Positions 17,498 through 25,772 of a stretch of DNA of 64,000 nucleotides are shown one piece after another (the first letter of the stretch is position 1; each line of letters begins with the position of its first letter). A program made the translations under genes and the position numbers. The notes beneath the pieces were generated by a model, which had not been told where the DNA came from, ran no database searches, and saw only the letters and a list, made by a program, of their open reading frames with translations. The stretch is from Nocardia neocaledoniensis (GTDB lineage: Bacteria; Actinomycetota; Actinomycetes; Mycobacteriales; Mycobacteriaceae), in assembly GCF_003182135.1 (NCBI RefSeq), contig NZ_QGTL01000001.1, forward strand, positions 124,001 to 188,000, in the 5' to 3' direction.

Positions 17498-19066
17498 ATG
17501 CGTCGACGGATCGGATACCTGCGCGCGACGGCGCTGGCGGCGACGGCCGCGTTGATAGCCATCGGTTTGCCGTCGGGTGCGGCGGCCGACCCGGTCGCCG
17601 ACCTCGCCGGGACGGTCCGCGAGTTCCTCGAGGTCGGGCGGACCTCGGTCCCGCGCGCGGACTGCGGCCCGGGGTCCCTGCCCGAGACCGGCCTGCAGGG
17701 TGACGTCCCCGCGGGCGACCGCGACAGCGGACGCAGCACCGAGGGCTACCGCTGCAACCTGTCGATGGTGGGCCGCTACACCGGCCGCGGGGCCGGGATC
17801 ACCTCGACCAGTTTCGAGCACTGCGCCTACGTCGGGTCGTTCTTCCCCGGCACCATGCTCAGCGAGCATCCCGGCGTGCAGGTGCTCGACGCGTCCGATC
17901 CCGCGAATCCCCGGCTCACCGCGACCCTCACCGAGCCGGCGATGCTGGCCGGGACCTGGGAGACCTTGAAGGTCAACACCGCGCGCAAACTCCTCGTCGG
18001 GACCGGCGTGCCGGTGGGGATCGGCGCCGGGTACCTGTCGGTCTACGACATCTCCGACTGCGCGCATCCGCGCCTGCTCAATCCGGGCACCGGCACGAAT
18101 CTGCTGATGCCGCTGCCGATCACGACCCACGAGGGCGGCTTCTCGCCCGACGGCCGCACCTATTGGGCCTCGGGCATCGCGCCGGGATTCGTCAGCGCGA
18201 TCGACCTGACCGATCCGTCTCAGCCGCGCGTGATCTGGCAGGGCCTCACCGGGATCGAGGCACACGGGCTCGGCGTGAGCCCGGACGGGAACCGGCTCTA
18301 CATCTCCGCGCTCGGCGGATTCACGGTCCTGGATGTGAGCGCGGTACAGCGGCGGGATCCGAATCCGCAGGTGCCGCATCTGGGCCGGACGTTCTGGAGC
18401 GACGGCTGGGCCACCCAGCACAGCGTGCCGGTGACCTATGGCGGAGTGCGGCACGTGTTCACCGTCGACGAGGGCGGTTCCGGCGGGGTGAAACTGCTCG
18501 ATGTCTCCGACGACGCCGATCCGCGGGCCGTGTCCAAGATCAAACTGGAGGTCAATCTGCCGGAGAACATCGACGCCAATGTCGGTTCGTCGATGGGTGG
18601 TTCGGCGTTCTCCTACGAATCGCACTACTGCGCGGCCGATCGGCCCGACGATCCGACGGCGCTGGCCTGCGGGTGGATCTCCTCCGGTATCCGGGTGTTC
18701 GACGTGCGCGATCCCCGCGCGATCCGCGAGATCGCGTACTTCAATCCGCCGGCGCGGACCGGACGCAACCTGGAACTGTGGAATTCGCCGCACGCGCTGG
18801 CCTCGATCATCGGGGTGCCGGTGATGAGCGCACCCGCCGCGCTGCGGGCGATGGCGGAGGGGCTGTTCGATCCGGCGCAGGTGCTCACGGCGCGGGCGGG
18901 CGATGTCGCGTTCGGCGACATGTCGAGCGACTGGTGTTTCTCGCCGCCGGAGTGGCGGGGTGATCAGCTCTATGTCACCTGTTCCGACAACGGGTTCATG
19001 GTGTTGCGGCTCGACAACGAGGTGTACACCCCGCCCGCCGATCAGCAGTCCACGGTCGGGTCGTGA
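17498..19066 (+). CDS. Secreted LVIVD-repeat beta-propeller protein
   Basis: A 522-residue exported protein. The signal peptide ends near AAA-DPVADL. The mature part holds propeller-like repeats with the pattern 'V-DxSDPxxPR': VQVLDASDPANPRLTATL, LSVYDISDCAHPRLLN, VSAIDLTDPSQPRVIW, VKLLDVSDDADPRAV and IRVFDVRDPRAIREI. This matches LVIVD/YncE-like propellers that act in adhesion or ligand binding. Several Cys (CGPGS, CNLSM, HCAYVG, HYCAAD, ACGW, WCFSP, TCSDN) suggest disulfides outside the membrane. GGGGAGG lies before the ATG. It overlaps the DUF305 gene (GTGA), so the two are co-expressed. Confidence 0.82.
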   Translation: MRRRIGYLRATALAATAALIAIGLPSGAAADPVADLAGTVREFLEVGRTSVPRADCGPGSLPETGLQGDVPAGDRDSGRSTEGYRCNLSMVGRYTGRGAGITSTSFEHCAYVGSFFPGTMLSEHPGVQVLDASDPANPRLTATLTEPAMLAGTWETLKVNTARKLLVGTGVPVGIGAGYLSVYDISDCAHPRLLNPGTGTNLLMPLPITTHEGGFSPDGRTYWASGIAPGFVSAIDLTDPSQPRVIWQGLTGIEAHGLGVSPDGNRLYISALGGFTVLDVSAVQRRDPNPQVPHLGRTFWSDGWATQHSVPVTYGGVRHVFTVDEGGSGGVKLLDVSDDADPRAVSKIKLEVNLPENIDANVGSSMGGSAFSYESHYCAADRPDDPTALACGWISSGIRVFDVRDPRAIREIAYFNPPARTGRNLELWNSPHALASIIGVPVMSAPAALRAMAEGLFDPAQVLTARAGDVAFGDMSSDWCFSPPEWRGDQLYVTCSDNGFMVLRLDNEVYTPPADQQSTVGS

Positions 19067-19677
19067 ACCGGGCGGTGCGCGCGGCCGGGCTACTCGGTGT
19101 CGCGGTGTTCCTGCTGGTGCTGGGCGCGGGCCTGCGGCCGCTGCTGGTGCCCGACAAGGCTTCGGCCGCACCGGTGCTCAGCGCGACCGAACTGGGGTTC
19201 GTCCAGGACATGACGGCCCATCACCAGCAGGCGCTGATCCTCACCGAACGCCTCGATCCCGCCACCGATCCCACGGTGCGCAGACTGGCCGAGCAGATCG
19301 CCGACGCCCAGCGGGTGGAGCTGGGCACCCTGCTCGGCTGGACCCAGCTCGCGAACGCGGCCCCCACCGCGTCGCAACCGATGACCTGGATGGCGAATGC
19401 CGCCGGACACCACCACGATTCGGCCACCACCATGCCCGGCATGGCCACCACCGCCGACCTCGACGCCCTCTCCGCCGCCCGCGGCCCCGACGCCGAAACC
19501 CTGTTCCTGCGCCTGATGTACCGCCACCACGCCGGCGGCATCACCATGGCCCGCGCCGCCGACACCCTCCTCCCCACGGGCCCGGTCAAACAATCCGCCC
19601 GCGCCATGGCCCAATCCCAGAGCCAGGAACTGGGCTACCTCGGCGTCCTCCTCACCACCCGAGGCCTCACCCCCTGA
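19063..19677 (+). CDS. DUF305 family exported protein
   Basis: A 204-residue protein with an N-terminal membrane anchor (LLGVAVFLLVLGAGL). DUF305 signatures are present: FVQDMTAHHQQAL and, in the second half, LRLMYRHHAGGITMA. A His/Met-rich middle (GHHHDSATTMPGMATT) could bind copper or another metal; DUF305 proteins are ferritin-like four-helix proteins often found near copper genes. GTG start shares bases with the stop of the propeller gene. A GC-rich hairpin 9 bp after the stop probably ends the two-gene transcript. Confidence 0.85.
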   Translation: MNRAVRAAGLLGVAVFLLVLGAGLRPLLVPDKASAAPVLSATELGFVQDMTAHHQQALILTERLDPATDPTVRRLAEQIADAQRVELGTLLGWTQLANAAPTASQPMTWMANAAGHHHDSATTMPGMATTADLDALSAARGPDAETLFLRLMYRHHAGGITMARAADTLLPTGPVKQSARAMAQSQSQELGYLGVLLTTRGLTP

Positions 19678-19685
19678 CCCGGAAC

Positions 19686-19702
19686 CCGCACCGGGGGTGC
19701 GG
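19686..19702 (+). terminator. GC-rich hairpin after the DUF305 gene
   Basis: CCGCACC (19686-19692) and GGTGCGG (19696-19702) pair with a 3-base loop. No T-run follows, as is usual for actinobacterial terminators. Confidence 0.5.
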
Positions 19703-19812
19703 TGGTGGGGTGAGGACATCGTCATCGGGGGGCAACTGGGGGGAAAATCGCAGGTAATGGGGGGTGTCGACGATGGGGTGGATCGTCGGTGAACTGTGGG
19801 CGGAGGGTGGAC

Positions 19813-21027
19813 GTGGTGGTGAGCGCACGCGTGGGTGTGGTCGATGCGGCGGTGGGGTGTGGGCTGGCCGAGGTGCGTGCGCGGATCGCGGAGCGGCTGC
19901 GGCCGGTCGGGGTGCGGGAACTGCCCGTGGCCGATGCCGTCGGCGCGACACTGGCCGCCGCGCTCACCACCGGGACGCCCTTGCCCCGGGTGGACAGCGC
20001 CGCGATGGACGGCTACGCGGTGGCCGGGCCGGGGCCGTGGTGGCGGCTGCACGAGGAGGTCCGCTACGCGGGGCGCGGATGTTCGGTGGTGCTCGCGCCC
20101 GGTGAGGCAGTACGGATAGCGACCGGCGCCGCCACCCCGCTGGGCACGACCGCCACCCTGCGCGACGAGCACGTGGTCACCACGACCGTGGCGGGCAACC
20201 CGGTGGTGATGCGTTCACCCGGCGCACCCGTGCGCGACGACACCCGGCGCCAGGGCGAGCACTGGGACAGCGGAGTCGAACTGGCACGGGCCGGCACGCG
20301 CATCTCGCCTGCGCTCGCCTCGGCCGCGTTGAGCGCCGAAGCCGAGACGGTCACCGTGCGTGGTCCCTTGCGCGCCGACGTGGTGATGACCGGCGACGAG
20401 ATCCGCGCCGTCGGCCCGCTCGGCGCCGGCGAGACCAGGGACTCGCTCGGCCCCGTGCTGCCGGAGTTCCTGCGCTGCTGCGACATCGAGAGCACCGGCC
20501 TGTGGCATCTCGCCGACGGACGCGACCTGCTGCGCTCCTGGCTGTCGCTGAAATCGCACGCCGACCTCGTGGTGATGGTCGGCGCCACCGGCCGCGGCGC
20601 CGCCGACCACCTGCGCGCCCTGCTCGCCGACCTCGGCGCGCGAATCGTCGTCGAGCGCGCGGCGATCCGGCCCGGCGGGTCCACGCTGGTGGCCCAGCTG
20701 CCCGACGGCCGCGTGCTGCTCGGGCTGCCCGGCAATCCGCTGGCCGCCGTCGCCGCACTGCTCGCCGTCGGCCCCGCCGTGGTCGACGCACTCACCCAGC
20801 GCACGCCCGGTCCGACCATGTGGGGCAGGCTCTCCGACGCCGGCGTGATGGAGGGCTCGGCCACCCGCATCGTCCCGGTTCACCAGCAGATCGGCGGCGT
20901 CTGGCGCAGCACCGGGCCGGCCCACACACCTCACCTCGCCGGCCTCATCGGCTGCCAGGCCCTCGCCGTCCTGCCCCCGGGGACCGGCCGCGGCACCCTC
21001 GTGGAGCTCCTGCCCCTCCCCCACTGA
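19813..21027 (+). CDS. MoeA-like molybdopterin-binding protein
   Basis: A protein of about 404 residues in the MoeA/gephyrin family, which inserts molybdate into adenylated molybdopterin. Seen: VDSAAMDGYAV near the N-terminus, a GDEI motif (VVMTGDEIRAVG), and LLGLPGNPLAAVAALL near the C-terminus. The usual 'TSGGVSVGxxD' segment reads MVGATGRGAADHL, so one conserved part of the active site is altered. It may be a paralogue with another role. Start is uncertain: GTG 19813 follows a GGAGG at 19802-19806, but GTGs at 19816 and 19819 are also possible. No other cofactor gene is nearby. Confidence 0.75.
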   Translation: MVVSARVGVVDAAVGCGLAEVRARIAERLRPVGVRELPVADAVGATLAAALTTGTPLPRVDSAAMDGYAVAGPGPWWRLHEEVRYAGRGCSVVLAPGEAVRIATGAATPLGTTATLRDEHVVTTTVAGNPVVMRSPGAPVRDDTRRQGEHWDSGVELARAGTRISPALASAALSAEAETVTVRGPLRADVVMTGDEIRAVGPLGAGETRDSLGPVLPEFLRCCDIESTGLWHLADGRDLLRSWLSLKSHADLVVMVGATGRGAADHLRALLADLGARIVVERAAIRPGGSTLVAQLPDGRVLLGLPGNPLAAVAALLAVGPAVVDALTQRTPGPTMWGRLSDAGVMEGSATRIVPVHQQIGGVWRSTGPAHTPHLAGLIGCQALAVLPPGTGRGTLVELLPLPH

Positions 21028-21078
21028 ACCAACCCGGACGCACAGAGACGGCCAGCGGCGCGCGCTGCGGCTCGTGTC

Positions 21079-21735
21079 CTAGCGGTCGCGGAGGCGGCGG
21101 ACCGCGTCGTGCATGTGTTCCACGAGCAGCGCGCGCGCTCGATCCGGCGGTCCGGCGCCGATCGCCTCCTGCAGCTCGACGTGTTCGCGCGCCTGGTCGC
21201 GCAGGTCGGGATAGGTGGTCTGCAGGGCGCCGAGGCACATGCGTGTCTCGATGAGCAGGGTGCGCGCGGCGCGGACGAGGCGAGGGCTGTCGGCCGCACC
21301 GACGAGGGCCTCGTGGAATTCCTGGTCGGCGTCGGAGACACCGGGCGCGTCACCCGCCGCCGCCCGCTCGCGCATCGCCTCGACACTGGGTCGCAATGCG
21401 GCATAGGCGATCTCGCGACGGCCGTCGAGGATGAGCTCGAGCGCGCCGCCCTCGAGCGCGGTACGGGCGCGGTAGATGTCGACCACGTCGTCGATGGCCA
21501 GTTCGATGACGAAGATGCCGCGATTGCGGATGCTGAACAGCAGCCCTTCCTGCACGAGACGCTGCATCGCCTCGCGTACCGGTCCGCGCGAGACGCCGAA
21601 ACTGGCGGCCAGATCGGTCTCGCCGAGCTGGCTGCCCGGCGCCAGCGCGCCCCGCATGATCGCCGCGCGCAGGCGCTCGGCGATCATCTCCGCGGTCGAC
21701 TGCTGATTGACCGGTTCGAAGTCAGTGATCGACAT
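21079..21735 (-). CDS. GntR-family (FCD domain) transcriptional regulator
   Basis: A 218-residue regulator. The N-terminal winged helix reads AEMIAERLRAAIMRGALAPG, then LGETDLAASFGVSRGPVREAMQRL and the wing GLLFSIRNRGIFV. The C-terminal all-helical FCD domain has the metal-site pattern D-x3-H in DQEFHEALV and later His residues (EHVELQE, LLVEHMH). FCD regulators sense small organic acids. It overlaps the racemase-like gene upstream by 14 bases, so it belongs to that operon. The repeated palindrome ATTGTTGACAAT at 23278 and 27564 is its likely operator, which would make it autoregulated and master of the whole island. Confidence 0.9.
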   Translation of the reverse strand: MSITDFEPVNQQSTAEMIAERLRAAIMRGALAPGSQLGETDLAASFGVSRGPVREAMQRLVQEGLLFSIRNRGIFVIELAIDDVVDIYRARTALEGGALELILDGRREIAYAALRPSVEAMRERAAAGDAPGVSDADQEFHEALVGAADSPRLVRAARTLLIETRMCLGALQTTYPDLRDQAREHVELQEAIGAGPPDRARALLVEHMHDAVRRLRDR

Positions 21736-22453
21736 GGCGGCCTCCCTCGGCGAACAGCGCTCCCAGGCCGGCGGCGTCCGGCCTGACCCCGGCCAGCCGC
21801 AGTCCCTCCCAGATGGTGACCTGGTTGGCCGTCAGCACCGGCTTGGCCAGCGCGGCCTCGAGTTTCGGGAGCACTTCGAGAGTATGCATGGCCGTGTCCG
21901 GAATCAGCAGCCCCTGGGCCTCGGGATGGTCGTTGGCGACCGTCAGCGCGAGGACCTCGTCGGGGGTGAGTGTGCCGACCTCGGCGGCGGTGTCGATCCC
22001 AGCGCTCGTCATCGACACCACCTCGATGCCCGCGTCGGCCAGGAAGTCCACGAACAACCGCGCGACCTCGTCCGGATAACTGGCCACCACCGCGACCCGG
22101 CGCAGGCCGAGGGCGCGCGCTGCCGCGACGAAGGCGAAGCTGGTGCTGGAGGCGGGCACCCCCGCCGCCGCGGCCAGCCCGTCGACCTGGCCGCGCGCAC
22201 CCTCGGGCCCGTACACGAAACTGCCCGAAGTGCACGCCCACACGACCGCCGCGGGCGCGCTGGCGGCCAGCAGTTCGGCGCCGTGACGCAGCTTCTCCGG
22301 GCTGCCGAGATCGAGCAGTTCGGGAATCGCGTGCAGGTCGGTGCCGTAGATGTGGGCGACCGGCAGCGCGGCGTCGAGAAGGGCGGCGGCGCGCGGGTAG
22401 TCGTCCTCGGCGGCGTGGTCGGGGTAGATGAATCCGACGGTGGCTACGGGCAT
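21722..22453 (-). CDS. Asp/Glu racemase superfamily protein (maleate isomerase/arylmalonate decarboxylase-like), one Cys
   Basis: A 243-residue protein of the aspartate/glutamate racemase superfamily. It keeps the first catalytic-type Cys (Cys74 in VWACTSGSF, the CTSGSF block also in the paralogue), and the C-terminal block ALAKPVLTANQVTIWEGLRLAG. At the second Cys position it has Asp186 (LLIPDTAMH), so it cannot use the two-Cys racemase mechanism. It may be a decarboxylase, an isomerase using one Cys, or an EutA-like protein. It lies between its paralogue and the GntR gene in one operon. Confidence 0.8.
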   Translation of the reverse strand: MPVATVGFIYPDHAAEDDYPRAAALLDAALPVAHIYGTDLHAIPELLDLGSPEKLRHGAELLAASAPAAVVWACTSGSFVYGPEGARGQVDGLAAAAGVPASSTSFAFVAAARALGLRRVAVVASYPDEVARLFVDFLADAGIEVVSMTSAGIDTAAEVGTLTPDEVLALTVANDHPEAQGLLIPDTAMHTLEVLPKLEAALAKPVLTANQVTIWEGLRLAGVRPDAAGLGALFAEGGRHVDH

Positions 22454-22480
22454 CGCGTTCTCCGATCGCGGGTGTCGTGG

Positions 22481-23221
22481 TCAGAAGACATTGACCAGCC
22501 ATTTCCCCGGGCCCATCATGGGCAGCTTCATCCGGCCCAGGCAGGACCACATGGTGAGCTGGTTGGCGGTGAGCACGGGCTTGCCCAGTGCCTGTTCGAG
22601 CGGCTCGATCACGTCGTAGGTGGGCAGGTTGGTGCAGCTGACGAAGATGGCCTCCGAGCGCGGGTCGTCGGCGCCGAGGATGCGTTCGGCGATGGTGCGG
22701 TAGTTGACCTTCCAGATGCCGCCGCCGAGCCCGAGGTGATCGGAGCGGATCGTCGCGCACCCGGCCTCGGCGAGGAAATCGTGCAGGCGGCCGGTGAGCA
22801 CCTCGTCGTAGGGGGTGATGACCGACATCCGGGTGATGTTCAGGTGCCGGATGGCCTCCACCAGGGCACCCGAGGTGGTCACCGCGTCGGGGGCCCCGGC
22901 CAGGCAGATGGTCTCGCGCAGGGAACGCTCGTAGGCGAGGCCGTGGATGAAACTGCCCGAAGTACACAGGTAGGCCACGACTTCCGGCTCCACGTGCAGC
23001 ACGTTGTGGGTGGCCGCGGTGAGGTGCAGGGGATTCGAGACGAGCTCGGCCATGGCCAGCGAGACCGGCACGGGTTCGTAGGGCGTCCGCGCCAGGTGCA
23101 GGCTCACCTCGAGCGGCGCCCACCGCCACAGTTCGCGCTCGAGGGCCAGGTCGAACGGCGCGATGATGCCGATACCCCGTTGGGCCACCGGCCCGTCGAT
23201 CTCCGGGAAGGTGAACTCCAC
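22481..23221 (-). CDS. Asp/Glu racemase superfamily protein (maleate cis-trans isomerase-like), two Cys
   Basis: A 246-residue paralogue of the next gene. Both catalytic-type Cys are present: Cys86 in AYLCTSGSF and Cys196 in FVSCTNLPTYDVI. This suits maleate cis-trans isomerases and hydantoin or amino acid racemases. The C-terminal block GKPVLTANQLTMWSCLGRMKL matches its partner. GTG start at 23221 has GAGAGGGG upstream. First gene of the leftward operon from the divergent promoter region at 23222-23316. The substrate is unknown; a C4 dicarboxylate or a half-amide is a guess from the neighbouring dehydrogenases and amidase. Confidence 0.83.
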   Translation of the reverse strand: MEFTFPEIDGPVAQRGIGIIAPFDLALERELWRWAPLEVSLHLARTPYEPVPVSLAMAELVSNPLHLTAATHNVLHVEPEVVAYLCTSGSFIHGLAYERSLRETICLAGAPDAVTTSGALVEAIRHLNITRMSVITPYDEVLTGRLHDFLAEAGCATIRSDHLGLGGGIWKVNYRTIAERILGADDPRSEAIFVSCTNLPTYDVIEPLEQALGKPVLTANQLTMWSCLGRMKLPMMGPGKWLVNVF

Positions 23222-23277
23222 TGTGGCCCCTCTCGCGCTCAGCCGGGCAGACCTCCGAGGACGCTGAACACGATCGG

Positions 23278-23310
23278 ATTGTTGACAATCATACGATCTG
23301 CTCGTACGGT
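23278..23310. promoter_or_regulatory. Island operator copy 1 with rightward promoter
   Basis: The palindrome ATTGT-TG-ACAAT lies at 23278-23289, within CGGATTGTTGACAAT (23275-23289), which recurs exactly at 27561-27575. A -35 TTGACA (23282-23287) sits inside the palindrome and a TACGGT -10 follows after 17 bp (23305-23310). The start of transcription would be at the GTG 23317, so the mRNA is probably leaderless. The leftward racemase operon starts 57 bp to the left. Binding by the local GntR regulator is inferred. Confidence 0.75.
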
Positions 23311-23316
23311 GTCAAC

Positions 23317-24282
23317 GTGGAAAAGGGGCCGATTGTCACCGTCCTGCATCGTGACAGTGTGCCCGCATCGGACCTCATGGCCCCCGTCGCCGATCGTGCC
23401 GTGGTGCGCTACACGGAGGCCGCCGGGCTCGCCGACGCGTTGCGTGGCGCCGAGGTGTTGTTCGTCTACGACTTCCAGAGTCCGGCCGTGCCGGGCGCGT
23501 GGCACGCCGCCGACCGGCTGCGCTGGCTGCACATGGGCAGCGTCGGCGTCGACCCGGTGATGTTCCCGGAGCTGCGCGCCTCCGAGGTGGTGGTGACCAA
23601 CACCCGCAACGTCTTCGACGGCCCGATCGCGGAGTACGTGCTCGGTCAGATCATCGCCTTCGCCAAGGATCTGCCGGAATCGATGCGCCTGCAACGCAGG
23701 CACGAATGGCGGCACCGGGAGTCCGAACGTGTGGCGGGCGCGACGGCGTTGATCGTCGGCACCGGCTCGATCGGGCGGGCCACCGCGCGTCTGCTGCGCG
23801 CCGCCGGGATGCGGGTGCGCGCGGTGGGCCGACGGGCACGCGACGACGATCCGGATTTCGGCACCGTCAGCGCCGACCTGTACGCCGAACTCCCCGCCGC
23901 CGACTACGTCGTCGCGATCGCGCCGCTCACCGAGCGGACCAGGAAGATGTTCGACGCCACCGCGTTCGCCGCGATGAAACCCCACGCCAGGTTTGTCAAC
24001 GTCGGCCGCGGGGAACTCGTGGTTACCGACGATCTCGTCGCCGCGTTGCGTCACGGCACCATCGCCGCGGCCGCGCTCGACGTGGTCGACCCGGAGCCGC
24101 TGCCTGCCGGACACCCACTCTGGGATCTGCCGAATGTGGTTCTCACGCCGCACAACTCGGGTGATTTCCATGGCTGGCGCGCCGAGATCGTCCGCGCGTT
24201 CACCGACAACTTCGGCCGATGGGCCGACGGTCGGCCGCTGCACAACGTTGTCGACAAGACGCTCGGGTACGTGCCCGGCTGA
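23317..24282 (+). CDS. D-2-hydroxyacid dehydrogenase family protein
   Basis: A 321-residue NAD(P)-dependent dehydrogenase. The nucleotide fold carries GTGSIG (148-153) followed by RRAR after beta-2, which favours NADP. The catalytic set is Arg231 (NVGRGELV), Glu260 (VVDPEPLP) and His279 (LTPHNSG). The N-terminal domain (FVYDFQSPAV, LRWLHMGSVGVD) fits the family. It reduces a 2-oxoacid or oxidises a D-2-hydroxyacid. GTG start, probably the first transcribed codon. The amidase gene follows after 11 bases, so the two form one unit in the island. Confidence 0.88.
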   Translation: MEKGPIVTVLHRDSVPASDLMAPVADRAVVRYTEAAGLADALRGAEVLFVYDFQSPAVPGAWHAADRLRWLHMGSVGVDPVMFPELRASEVVVTNTRNVFDGPIAEYVLGQIIAFAKDLPESMRLQRRHEWRHRESERVAGATALIVGTGSIGRATARLLRAAGMRVRAVGRRARDDDPDFGTVSADLYAELPAADYVVAIAPLTERTRKMFDATAFAAMKPHARFVNVGRGELVVTDDLVAALRHGTIAAAALDVVDPEPLPAGHPLWDLPNVVLTPHNSGDFHGWRAEIVRAFTDNFGRWADGRPLHNVVDKTLGYVPG

Positions 24283-24293
24283 AGGAGCCCGCC

Positions 24294-25694
24294 ATGACGC
24301 AGCCCGACCTCGACCCGCCCGCCGATCCCACCGCCATGACCGCGGTCCAGCTGGTCTCGGCGTATGCCGCCGGGCAGCTGTCCCCCGTCGAGGCCACGCA
24401 GGCCTGCCTCGATGCCGTCGCGAGCCGGGACGGCGAACTCAACGCCTTCTGCCTGGTCGACCCGGATCGGACCCTGGTGCAGGCCAAGGACTCCGAGGCG
24501 CGCTGGCATTCCGGCAATCCGCGCGGTCTGCTCGACGGCGTGCCGATCTCCATCAAGGACATCTTCCTCACCGAGGGCTGGCCGACGCTGCGTGGCTCCA
24601 CCTCCGTCGACGCGGCCGGGCCGTGGCTGGTGGACAGCCCGGTGGCAGCCCGCCTGCGCGAGGACGGGATGGTGTTCCTCGGCAAGACCACCACGCCGGA
24701 GATCGCGTGGAAGGGCGTCACCGACAGCCCGCTCACCGGCATCACCCGCAATCCCGCCGATCCGCGCACGACCGCGGGCGGCTCGTCCGGCGGCAGCGCG
24801 GCAGCGGTGGCGGCCGGCATGGGACCGGTCTCGGTCGGCACCGACGGCGGTGGCAGCATCCGCATCCCGGCCTCGTTCTGCGGCATCGTCGGCTTCAAGC
24901 CGACGCACGGCCGGATCCCGCTCTACCCGGCCAGCCCGTTCGGGCCTCTGGCCCACGCCGGACCGATGACGCGCACCGTCGAGGACGCGGCCCTGCTGAT
25001 GGACATCCTCTCGCTGCCCGACCCGCGCGACCCCACCGCGCTCGCGCCGACCCTCACCACCTTCCGCAGCCAGATGCAGCGCGATGTCCGCGGCCTGTCG
25101 GTCGGCTATTCCGCCACGCTCGGCTACGCCACCGTCGACCCGGAGGTCGCCGAGATCGTCGACGCCGCCGTGCAAGCGCTGGCCGCGGCCGACCTCGTCA
25201 TCGACGCCGTCGACCCGGGCTTCGCCGATCCGCGCGAGGCGTTCGAGACGCTGTGGGCCGCGGGTGCGGCGACCATGCTGTCGAAGTACCCCGCCGGCAC
25301 CAGGGCGCGGGTCGATCCTGGGCTGGGCGCGGTGTGGGCGCGCGGCGAATCCGTCGGCGCCGTCGAGTATCTCGACGCCCGCCACGTGGCCGCCGAACTC
25401 GGCATCACCATGGGCGCCTTCCACATGGCCTTCGACGTGCTGATCACCCCGACCATGCCGGGCACGGCATTCGCCGCCGGGCACGATGTGCCCCCGGGCA
25501 GCGGACTCGGCGGGTGGCCGGAGTGGACGCCGTTCACCTATCCGTTCAACATGACCCAGCAGCCCGCCATCAGCATTCCGGTCGGCCGCACCCGCACCGG
25601 GCTGCCGGTCGGGTTGCAGATCGTGGGGCCGCGGCACTCCGACGACCTGGTCCTCGCGGTCGCCCGGCACGCCGAACACGTGCTGAGCGCCTGA
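24294..25694 (+). CDS. Amidase signature enzyme
   Basis: A 466-residue amidohydrolase. The Ser-cisSer-Lys triad is complete: Lys88 (GVPISIKDIF), Ser164 (TTAGGSSGGS) and Ser188 (VGTDGGGSIRIP). The family hydrolyses carboxamides, including half-amides of dicarboxylic acids, aryl amides and carbamates. Start ATG 24294 has GAAGGAG upstream. It is co-transcribed with the D-2-hydroxyacid dehydrogenase. In the island it would release ammonia and a carboxylate, which fits a pathway for an amide or imide substrate, although this is inference. A strong hairpin 34 bp after the stop separates it from the convergent DUF3830 gene. Confidence 0.9.
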   Translation: MTQPDLDPPADPTAMTAVQLVSAYAAGQLSPVEATQACLDAVASRDGELNAFCLVDPDRTLVQAKDSEARWHSGNPRGLLDGVPISIKDIFLTEGWPTLRGSTSVDAAGPWLVDSPVAARLREDGMVFLGKTTTPEIAWKGVTDSPLTGITRNPADPRTTAGGSSGGSAAAVAAGMGPVSVGTDGGGSIRIPASFCGIVGFKPTHGRIPLYPASPFGPLAHAGPMTRTVEDAALLMDILSLPDPRDPTALAPTLTTFRSQMQRDVRGLSVGYSATLGYATVDPEVAEIVDAAVQALAAADLVIDAVDPGFADPREAFETLWAAGAATMLSKYPAGTRARVDPGLGAVWARGESVGAVEYLDARHVAAELGITMGAFHMAFDVLITPTMPGTAFAAGHDVPPGSGLGGWPEWTPFTYPFNMTQQPAISIPVGRTRTGLPVGLQIVGPRHSDDLVLAVARHAEHVLSA

Positions 25695-25727
25695 CCCGGC
25701 CGGTCGGTGGCACCGCGTGCACCAGGA

Positions 25728-25752
25728 CGCCGCCGGAGCCCGCCCGGCGGCG
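25728..25752. terminator. Bidirectional hairpin between amidase and DUF3830 genes
   Basis: CGCCGCCGG (25728-25736) and CCGGCGGCG (25744-25752) are exact reverse complements with a 7-base loop. The hairpin lies between two convergent genes and can serve both. Confidence 0.6.
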
Positions 25753-25772
25753 CCACGGAGACACCGCGGACT

